Of a stretch of DNA of 64,000 nucleotides, positions 56,270 to 63,002 are shown in pieces; position 1 is the stretch's first letter, and every line of letters begins with the position of its first letter. The notes beneath the pieces were generated by a model. That model was not told where the DNA came from. It did not search any database and was given only the letters and a program-made list of their open reading frames with translations. Source of the stretch: Streptomyces fumanus (lineage in GTDB: Bacteria > Actinomycetota > Actinomycetes > Streptomycetales > Streptomycetaceae); NCBI RefSeq assembly GCF_014655295.1, contig NZ_BNBI01000001.1:62001-126000 (forward strand), written 5' to 3'. The translations under genes were made by a program, and so were the position numbers.

Positions 56270-58099
56270 TCACCCCGCCCGGTAGGTGTCGAGGAGCCGC
56301 CGGCCGGCCACCGTGAAGGGGTGCTCGGGACCGAGCCCGCGTTCCCGGCGCGCGACGACATCGGTCATCAGCCCGATCGCCTCGCCCCGGTGACCGAGCG
56401 CGGCCCGGGTCCGGGCGAGCATCTGCCGGGCGGCGAGCACCAGCGGGTACTCGGGCCCGAAGCGCCGCTCGTACGCCTCGGCGACCAGCCGGATCTCGCC
56501 GTCGGCCTCCTCGAACCGGCCCAGGAGGTACAGCGCCCACGCGTGGTTGTGCCGGGCCCCCAGGGTCACCGTGTGGTCGGGGCCGAGGAGCCGCTCGCAC
56601 TCCGCGGGCAGCGACAGCAGCGCGCCGTCCTCCTCGGTGACCATCTCGGCCGCGGGCAGCATCTCCAGCAGGCTGGCCCGGGCCCGGAGGGTCAGCGGGT
56701 GCGCGGCGCCCAGGGCCGAGCGCCGGCCGGCGGCGGTGGCCCTGAGCAACGCGATCGACTCCTCCCGCCGGCCGAGGTTGGCCAGCACGAGCTGGAGGCC
56801 GTAGGACGTGTCGAGGGTGTCGGGGTCACCGGCGCCGAACCGGTCTTCCTGCGTGGCGCGGACCCGGCGGAGCAGCGACTCGGCCTCCGCGAACCGGCCC
56901 AGCCGGAACAGGGCCCGCCCCGCCCGGGACCGGGCGGCCAGCACCCTGCGGTCGTCCGCGCCGAGCCTGCGCTGTCCGAGGTCCGCCGCCGTCCGTGACG
57001 TCTCCCAGGCCGAGAGGTAGTCACCGGTCCGGTGCAGGGCGACCGACAGCTTCGCCGCGGTGGCCAGGGCGTCGGCGGCGACGGCCAGTTCACCGGCGTG
57101 CCGCAGCAGGGCCAGCGCGTGCGGCACCAGCAGCCGCAGGCGCGGCTCGTGCGGTCCGGCGTCGGGTACGGCGGGTACGGCCGCGTCGAGCAGCCGGACG
57201 GCCACCGTGTCGAGGGCGGGCGCCAGTTCGGCGGGGGTCGCCGCGAAGACGCTGTCGAGCAGGACGCCGTGGCTCTGTACGCACCGCATGCCGACCACGT
57301 CGACCAGTTCGGACAGCGACTGGTCGAGCAGGGCCCGCAGCGCCGTCTCGGTACGGGCCCGGGGCAGGACGCCGCCGATGCCGTCGTGGTTGAGCAGGGC
57401 CAGCGGCAGGGGTTCGGCGGCGAACCGGGCCAGCAGCCTCAGCAGGACGACCGCTTCGGGCAGTCCGCGCGCCTCGAACGTGTCGAGGGTCAGTTGCCAG
57501 GTGAGGCCGACCAGGTGCCGCGGGTCCGCCTCGGACAGCGCGTCGGCGCCGCGGTCTATCAACTGGACCCGTTCGTCTCCGTCGAGCTGGTTCCCGTAGG
57601 CGTCCATCGTCCAGGGGTCGAGCACCTGGTGGGAGAGGAAGCCTCCGGCCAGGGTGAGGGCGAGCGGCAACCGTCCGAGCCGGTCCGCGATCCGCGCCGC
57701 CTGTTCCGTCGTACCGCTGTGCGGGGCGAGGTCGCGCAGTACGAGCGCGGCGTCCTCGCGCGGCAGGACCCCGATGTGCTGGAGCTCGGCCCCCGGCCAC
57801 CAGCGGGCCGCCGCCCGGCGGGTGGTCACCAGGACGACGCCGCGCGGGCTGGTGCGCAGCCAACTGCCGTCCCGCAGGATCTCCGGCTCGTCGGCGTTGT
57901 CGAGGACCAGCAGCCAGGGCTCGGCGGAGTGGTCGAGGTACCGCCAGACGAGGTCGGCGGCGGGACGCAGGCCGTTGCGGGCGGCCAGCAGTTCGCCGTC
58001 GCCCGCCCCTCGGTCGGCGGCCACCGCGAGCATGCCGCCGCGCAGGCTCGCCCGGTCGGCGGCGTTGACCCACAGGGCCGCCCGCTGCTGCCCGTCCAG
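56270..58099 (-). pseudogene. 5'-truncated NB-ARC/TPR protein gene
   Basis: The remaining frame encodes the second half of an NB-ARC domain (LWVNAADRASLRGG, LLVLDNADEPEIL = Walker B, VLVTTRRAAARWW, RLPLALTLAGGFLSHQ). Tetratricopeptide repeats of the kinesin-light-chain type follow (RLGADDRRVLAARSRAGRAL, FGAGDPDTLDTSYGLQLVL, LGPDHTVTLGARHNHAWALY, FGPEYPLVLAARQMLART). The P-loop and everything before it are absent: upstream of codon 58099 the frame meets TGA (58100-58102) and A/T-rich sequence. An internal ATG at 58033 could still start a 587-residue protein without nucleotide-binding capacity. I read it as a recombination-truncated gene. Confidence 0.72.
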
Positions 58100-58243
58100 T
58101 CAATATCATTTTATCCCTGCGTAACATCAGACATGGAGGAGCCAATCCTCGCCATTACCCTCGGCGGCCAGGTCCGACACATGGCCGGGGCAGCCGGTTG
58201 CGGGCTACAGTGGGGCCTCCGATCGACCGAGGGGGCGGTGCGC

Positions 58244-58513
58244 ATGGTCAGGCCGTGGGAAGCGGACCCGAACGCGCATTTCAAAAGGCGTTTGGGAAAA
58301 ACACCTCAGGAACTCGGGAACACCACGGGAACTCCTGAATGCCCCGACATCTGGGAACTCACCAACGGGGACATCGCCGTCATCGGCCGCGACCTGACCA
58401 AGTCGCTCGGCGAGAACCTTCCCGAGGGCGTCTCGATCAGCTCGGACGAGCGTCTCGTGGTCATCCCCAGGAACATGCTCATCGCGGCGAAACCGGACAT
58501 CCCCAGTGTTTGA
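58244..58513 (+). CDS. Small conserved protein paired with a DUF6879-like gene
   Basis: An 89-residue protein. The core TPECPDIWELTNGDIAVIGR and VVIPRNMLIAAKPDIP resemble small proteins often found upstream of DUF6879-type genes in Streptomyces. GAGGGG precedes the ATG (a GTG two codons earlier is possible). TACAGT at 58206-58211 may be its -10. Its stop overlaps the next gene by eight bases. The function is unknown; a two-gene toxin-antitoxin-like or regulatory pair is a guess. Confidence 0.75.
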   Translation: MVRPWEADPNAHFKRRLGKTPQELGNTTGTPECPDIWELTNGDIAVIGRDLTKSLGENLPEGVSISSDERLVVIPRNMLIAAKPDIPSV

Positions 58514-59159
58514 TTCCTTCCCCACCGGCGTCGGCGAGCGCCTGGACCGGCCCACGTACCACGCCGATCTCGGCCGGATCTACACCAGCGGCATCGGTTT
58601 CCTGAACAAGCTGGAGCGCGGCCAGCACTTCGCCGAACGCGGCTTCGCCAGTTGGGAGGCGTTCGCCGCGGGCGACTGGGACAGGGCGGTGCGCCTGGCC
58701 GACGAGGGCCGCGAGGAGTACGCGCAGGAACTCCGCCGGGCGGAGCGCCTGGGAGTCTCCCACCGCCGCCTCCGCGTGGTCGAATTCCCGGTCACACCGT
58801 ACGTGCAGTGGGAATTGTTCGTCCTGCGGGTACGCGTCGACCTGGGCGATGACATCAGAATCCTCGACGCCCGGGACATCACGGACGTCGAGAAAAGCCG
58901 CCCGGTGCCGGAAGTGGTCATCCTGGGCGATGTGGTGATGTACGAGGTCGTCTACGACGGCGAGGGAAACGCGGACGGAGCCAACCGCTACACCGACCGC
59001 TCACTGATCCGGGAAACGAACGCGGGCTTCGACGCGCTCTACGAACGCGGCGAGGATTTCCCCGCGTTCTTCGAGCGGGAGATCGCTCCCCTGGCTCCGC
59101 CGCGCGTATCCGGCGCTTCGACAGTGGTGACGGGAGCGCGTGCGAGCGGTCAGGACTGA
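58506..59159 (+). CDS. DUF6879-like protein
   Basis: A 217-residue protein starting at GTG 58506 inside the end of the preceding gene, so translation is coupled. The recognisable stretch RLRVVEFPVTPYVQWELFVL followed by DDIRILDARDI is typical of DUF6879. The C-terminal half (DRSLIRETNAGFDALYERGE, FFEREIAPL) resembles a family where it follows a helix-turn-helix protein. No catalytic motif is evident. It converges on the EcsC-like gene, overlapping it by 10 bases. Confidence 0.75.
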   Translation: MFDSFPTGVGERLDRPTYHADLGRIYTSGIGFLNKLERGQHFAERGFASWEAFAAGDWDRAVRLADEGREEYAQELRRAERLGVSHRRLRVVEFPVTPYVQWELFVLRVRVDLGDDIRILDARDITDVEKSRPVPEVVILGDVVMYEVVYDGEGNADGANRYTDRSLIRETNAGFDALYERGEDFPAFFEREIAPLAPPRVSGASTVVTGARASGQD

Positions 59160-59998
59160 GGCTTCTCCAGCTCGCCGGCCGTGGCATCGGAGAACGACTC
59201 GTACTCTTCCACGACTTCACCGTCGATGACATCCCCGTCGGACACCCGGTGTGACGGCTCCGCGAGGGGCAGGCCGGCGAGGTGCTTCTTGAGCCGCTTG
59301 GCCATCGGCAGATACGTCGCGAAAGTGAGGGTGCCGGAGACGGCGGCCCCTACGAGAGGGATGGCCTTCGCGACGCTCTTCGCGAACGTCTCCTTCGTCA
59401 TCTGCACGCCGAGGTAGGCGGCGACCTTCTTCACGATGGGGTAGACGACACCCTGCGTGAGCGCCTTCTGCGGCAGCTTCTTGGCGACCTGCTCCGACAT
59501 CAGCCCCGCGACCTTCCCCACCGCGGTGTTCGCCGACTTGGTGCCGACCATCACGCCGAAGAACAGCGTGAGCACCGCCTTGGTCGCGTCGTCGGTGTCC
59601 TCGCCCTCCTCGGAGAACAGGTCGGGCCAGCTATAGAGGTAGGCGAGCTTCTGCGCGATACGCAGCATGTGGCCGACGTACTGTGCCGTGTCGGCGGGCA
59701 CGGTCGCGGGAAGGGCGAGGACGCCGGGTATCCCCGCGGCGGCGGAGAGGGCGCTGACCTTGGCGGTCTCGTACCGGATGGAGTCGTTGGCCGCCTTGTC
59801 GAGAATCTCGGCGGCGATGCCCGCCGCTGCGGGCGTCTCCTCGATCGCCCTGCGGATGTCGTCCTCCGAGCAGTGACGGGCCAGCGCGCTGCGGAGATAC
59901 GCCTCCCTCTGGATGCGCACCCCCGGGAGCTTCGCCGCCGCCAGCAGCACCGCGAAGAAGCGCGACTCGGGGTTCTCGACGTCTTTACCCTGCTTCAT
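59150..59998 (-). CDS. EcsC-like hypothetical protein
   Basis: A 282-residue, mostly helical protein with several hydrophobic stretches (about 78-100, 136-150 and 200-225). The middle [20 protein letters not shown] and MLRIAQKLAYLY recall the EcsC family. The acidic C-terminus (DGEVVEEYESFSD) is probably soluble. TAGGTT lies six bases upstream of the ATG with no Shine-Dalgarno sequence, a leaderless pattern. It is probably membrane-associated; the function is unknown. Confidence 0.62.
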   Translation of the reverse strand: MKQGKDVENPESRFFAVLLAAAKLPGVRIQREAYLRSALARHCSEDDIRRAIEETPAAAGIAAEILDKAANDSIRYETAKVSALSAAAGIPGVLALPATVPADTAQYVGHMLRIAQKLAYLYSWPDLFSEEGEDTDDATKAVLTLFFGVMVGTKSANTAVGKVAGLMSEQVAKKLPQKALTQGVVYPIVKKVAAYLGVQMTKETFAKSVAKAIPLVGAAVSGTLTFATYLPMAKRLKKHLAGLPLAEPSHRVSDGDVIDGEVVEEYESFSDATAGELEKPQS

Positions 59999-60322
59999 GG
60001 CAGGAACCTACAACGGATGGCCCTGCGCGGGGCCCTCGCCGGGCGCATCGGCGCACACCCGCCGGGGGACCAGTCCCCGCCCACCGCGCCGGCCCCCGGC
60101 ACCACGTCCGGGTCCGGCCGCGGCCTCCTGCCGGTCACCGCCCTCGCGGCAAACGGCACCCTGCGCCTGCGGACAAAGGTGATCTACGAGCTTATATGGC
60201 GACAACGACGCAATGGATGCCATCCTTGACGAGGACCGGATACGTCGCCCTCTCCTCTTCAGTACCGGCCCACTTGCGGTGACGAACAGCGATGCCGTGA
60301 TCGGAAGACGGGAGCCTTCGCC
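59999..60322. promoter_or_regulatory. Divergent intergenic region upstream of the SAH-hydrolase-like operon
   Basis: No gene is supported in these 324 bases. TAGGTT (60005-60010, minus strand) is a likely -10 for the EcsC-like gene. On the plus strand an A/T-rich patch with TTATAT (60192-60197) stands out and may belong to the rightward promoter, about 125 bases before the GTG at 60323. Confidence 0.4.
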
Positions 60323-61558
60323 GTGGACGAGACAGAGGGACGTATCCACCTGGCGACGGGCGCCATGCCGGTCATGCGGGTGCTGCGACGCAGATTCGCC
60401 GCCCAGAGACCCCTCGACGGGATACTGATCGCGGCAGACCTGCACCTGCTCCCCTCCACCGTGCCGTTGCTGCTGGCCTACCACGACGCCGGGGCCCGCC
60501 TGGTGGTCACCGGTTCCAACTCCGCGTCCACCTCGGGCGGAGTCGCCCGGTGGGTGGCGGAACTCCCCGGCGTGGAACTGGTGGAGGACGACGACGGACT
60601 CGCGGGTGCGGCGACGCTCCTGGACCGGCGTCCGGACGTCGTGATCGACGAGGCCGACGCGCTGCTCGGTCTGCTGCACGCTGAACGCCGTGACCAGCTC
60701 GGTGAGTTGATCGGGGCGTGCACGCACACTCTCGCCGGGGTCAAGCGGTTACGGAGCTACGCCGAGCGGCGCGGCCTGTCGGTACCGGTGATGGCCGTGG
60801 ACGGCTCCGCGCTCAAGAGCACGTTCGACAACAGGCATGGCACCGGGGCCAGCAGCCTGGACGCGGTGGTGGCCCTGACCAATGTGTCCCTGACCGGTTC
60901 GACCACGGTGATCGCCGGCTTCGGCCATGTGGGCCGCGGCATCGCCGAGCGGGCCCGGGGAGCAGGTGCTCAGGTCGTGGTGACGGAGATCGACCCGTTC
61001 CGTGCCTTGGAGGCGAACGCTCTGGGCTACCGCGTGCTGTCCCTGATCGAAGCCTGCCGGGAAGCGGATCTGCTGTTCACCGCGACCGGAAGCCACCGGG
61101 TGGTGCGCACCGAGCACCTGACGGAACTGCCCGACGGGGCGATCCTCGCCAACGCCGGGCACGGAACCACCGAGATCGACGTCACCGCGCTCGCCGCGAC
61201 GAGTGGCCGCCGCCGCTCCATCAGGCCGGATGTGGAGGAGTACACCGACGCCGCAGGGCGCCGCAGGCTGCTGCTGGCGGGCGGCAACCCGGTCAACACC
61301 GCCGGCGGATCGGGCCACGCCGACGCTGCCATGGATCTTTCCTTCGCGGCCCAGGCCCTCGCCGTCACCGATCTCGTGACCCGGCGCCCTCCGCCGGGCC
61401 TGCACGAACTCAGCGGAGCGATCCAGCACGAGGTGGCCCGGCTGGCCGCCGCCGCACGCCAGATACCGCTGGACCGGCCCTCCCCCGGGCACCAGGTGTA
61501 CAGCACCTACCTCACCGGCGAACCCGAGCTGGCCGCGCTCGACCGGACGGAGGAGTGA
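60323..61558 (+). CDS. S-adenosylhomocysteine-hydrolase-like NAD-binding protein
   Basis: A 411-residue protein with the fold and NAD-binding core of adenosylhomocysteinase. Compared from memory with the human enzyme, it keeps the His of LHLL (His55), Lys and Asp-Asn of LKSTFDN (Lys186, Asp190, Asn191), the NAD loop AGFGHVGRG, TEIDPFRALEA, and NAGHGTTEID (His301). It differs at the adenosine and homocysteine contacts: STQD reads STSG, the Glu156 region (GISEETTTG) reads GACTHTLAG, and the C-terminal Lys/Tyr tail is absent. It therefore probably acts on another nucleoside or thioether. GTG 60323 has GGGAG upstream. It leads an operon with a cupin and an SRPBCC gene. Confidence 0.8.
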   Translation: MDETEGRIHLATGAMPVMRVLRRRFAAQRPLDGILIAADLHLLPSTVPLLLAYHDAGARLVVTGSNSASTSGGVARWVAELPGVELVEDDDGLAGAATLLDRRPDVVIDEADALLGLLHAERRDQLGELIGACTHTLAGVKRLRSYAERRGLSVPVMAVDGSALKSTFDNRHGTGASSLDAVVALTNVSLTGSTTVIAGFGHVGRGIAERARGAGAQVVVTEIDPFRALEANALGYRVLSLIEACREADLLFTATGSHRVVRTEHLTELPDGAILANAGHGTTEIDVTALAATSGRRRSIRPDVEEYTDAAGRRRLLLAGGNPVNTAGGSGHADAAMDLSFAAQALAVTDLVTRRPPPGLHELSGAIQHEVARLAAAARQIPLDRPSPGHQVYSTYLTGEPELAALDRTEE

Positions 61559-61560
61559 AC

Positions 61561-62040
61561 GTGACCACGGACGAGCCCGGTGACCAGGCTCCCGCGACAC
61601 TGCGGAACCTGATGCAGCCGCACCCCGAGGGAGGCCGTTACCGCCAGGTGTGGACGTCCGACCAAGCGGTGAGTCCGCTCGACGGTCGTTCCGACCGGGC
61701 GGCCGGCACCGCCATCCAGTACCTGCTGGAGCCGGGAGAGGAGGCCCGGTGGCACCGCGTGGGGTCCGATGAGTTATGGGTATGGCAAGACGGCGGGCCC
61801 GCCTCATTGCTCACCAGTACCGCCCCACCGGGCGCGCCGGACCACCGGCCCCGCGGCCATCTGCTGGGCCGTCCCGCTCCACCCGGAACGCACGGACTCG
61901 CATCGCGCGCCTGGGAGAGCGGACACTTCCTCGTGCCGGCCGGGACCTGGCAGTGCACCCGGCTGACGCTGCACTCCTACGCCCTCTTCCTCTGCGTGGT
62001 CGCCCCGGGGTTCGACACCCGCGACTACACGCTGCTGTGA
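61561..62040 (+). CDS. DUF985 cupin-like protein
   Basis: A 159-residue single-domain cupin of the DUF985 family. Hallmarks are LMQPHPEGGRYRQVW (20-34), TAIQYLLEPGEEARWHRVGS with the His, DELWVWQDGG, and the ending CVVAPGFDTRDYTLL. The GTG at 61561 is chosen because GGAGG lies seven bases upstream; an in-frame GTG at 61555 overlapping the preceding stop lacks room for a ribosome-binding site. Such cupins may be epimerase-like or sugar-binding. It is co-transcribed with the SAH-hydrolase-like gene. Confidence 0.85.
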   Translation: MTTDEPGDQAPATLRNLMQPHPEGGRYRQVWTSDQAVSPLDGRSDRAAGTAIQYLLEPGEEARWHRVGSDELWVWQDGGPASLLTSTAPPGAPDHRPRGHLLGRPAPPGTHGLASRAWESGHFLVPAGTWQCTRLTLHSYALFLCVVAPGFDTRDYTLL

Positions 62041-62092
62041 AGCAGGCGAGGCGGGCCGGCACACACAGCGAACAGACCGGAGAGGAGGGTTC

Positions 62093-62509
62093 ATGGAAGC
62101 CCGTGCCCATCGTGCGATCGACCGCTCGGCCGACTCCGTCTGGGCCGATGTCGCGGATTTCGCCGCCATCGCCTCGTGGCACCCCGCCATCACCGACAGC
62201 GGGCCCGGCCCCGGACCGGCGACGCGACAGCTCCGCACCAGCGACGGCCACAGCATCACCGAACACCTGCTGGTCAACGACAGCGAGGCGAGAATCCAGG
62301 AATACGTGCTGGTCAGCCACCCTTTTCCGGTGACCGACTACCGCGCGCGCATCGAGGTACGGCCTACCGGTACCCAACGGTGTGAAGTGCACTGGTCGGC
62401 CTCCTTCCGCCCCACCGCCGGTGACGGGGGCGCCGAACGCGCCATGTTCGAGAACGAGATCTTCCGCCCGGGGCTGGACGCCTTGGCGGAAGGCACGGCC
62501 CTCGACTGA
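62093..62509 (+). CDS. SRPBCC (START/Bet v1-like) family protein
   Basis: A 138-residue small hydrophobic-pocket protein: ARAHRAIDRSADSVWADVAD at the start, WHPAITDS, LRTSDGHSITEHLL, then YRARIEVRPT and VHWSASFRP. The pattern is that of the polyketide cyclase/dehydrase SRPBCC group, which binds or transforms hydrophobic ligands. GAGGAGGG precedes the ATG. It lies 52 bases after the cupin gene and probably ends the operon. No terminator is evident directly after it. Confidence 0.85.
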   Translation: MEARAHRAIDRSADSVWADVADFAAIASWHPAITDSGPGPGPATRQLRTSDGHSITEHLLVNDSEARIQEYVLVSHPFPVTDYRARIEVRPTGTQRCEVHWSASFRPTAGDGGAERAMFENEIFRPGLDALAEGTALD

Positions 62510-62683
62510 GCCGCCGCCGGCGGCGTCAGCAGGTCCTGCCCCCGCGGCCCGGCCGGCCGCCGCCCCGGCGCGCTGGTGCGAGCTGAGGCGTCCTCCGCCG
62601 CACCCGCGCCTGTGCCGGGTGGGGACGGTGGTCCGAGGGGAGTCCACGGCACCGTCTGGGCCCGGAGGGTGTGTTGTCAATGG

Positions 62684-62927
62684 GTGGTCAGCCAGATCGC
62701 CGACTTCTACCGCACCCTGCTCGCCGAGTACGCGGCCCGCGGCGAGTACCCGGTCAACGGCCAGGTCGAGATCCGGGTGACCGGTCCGGAGGACCCGTCC
62801 GTGTGCGGCGTACCCGGATCGCTCATTCGGTGTGCGCACCGTCTCCCCGCGTGACGAGCCAGAGACCATGCCTCGCACGATCGGGGAAAAGATCGACTTC
62901 TTGCTGACGAAGTGCACGCCGGCCTGA
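62684..62927 (+). pseudogene. Fragments of two dead genes (oxidase-like piece; XRE N-terminus)
   Basis: 62684-62835 reads an isolated stretch (VVSQIADFYRTLLAEYAARG and EYPVNGQVEIRVTG) resembling part of FAD-dependent oxidases of the cholesterol-oxidase type, with no start, ends or flanking domains. 62868-62927 encodes MPRTIGEKIDFLLTKCTPA then a stop, matching only the first residues of a common Streptomyces XRE regulator (MxRTxGEKIDxL). The interval 62510-62683 shows no gene. The region looks like deletion scars. Confidence 0.45.
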
Positions 62928-62936
62928 CTCGCACAC

Positions 62937-62976
62937 GGTGGGGTGGTGTGGAGATAAGCCTCCACACCACCCCACC
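62937..62976. terminator. Strong bidirectional terminator
   Basis: A perfect 17-bp stem (62937-62953 and 62960-62976; core GGTGGGGTGGTGTGG) with a 6-base loop ATAAGC, followed by TTTC on the plus strand. It lies directly after the stop of the leftward Rhs gene (stop codon at 63003) and downstream of the rightward debris. Confidence 0.9.
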
Positions 62977-63002
62977 TTTCCTAACGCCACGCGAGTGTTA
63001 CA

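Noticed and set aside
62576..62683. A gene starting at ATG 62576 covering the oxidase-like piece
   Set aside because: The first 36 residues are compositionally random and lack a ribosome-binding site. The recognisable part starts mid-domain and stops after about 50 residues.
62707..62970. Minus-strand frame downstream of the Rhs gene as its immunity protein
   Set aside because: The translation is Arg/Ser-rich and antisense to the oxidase-like fragment, and it overlaps the terminator stem. It has no ribosome-binding site.
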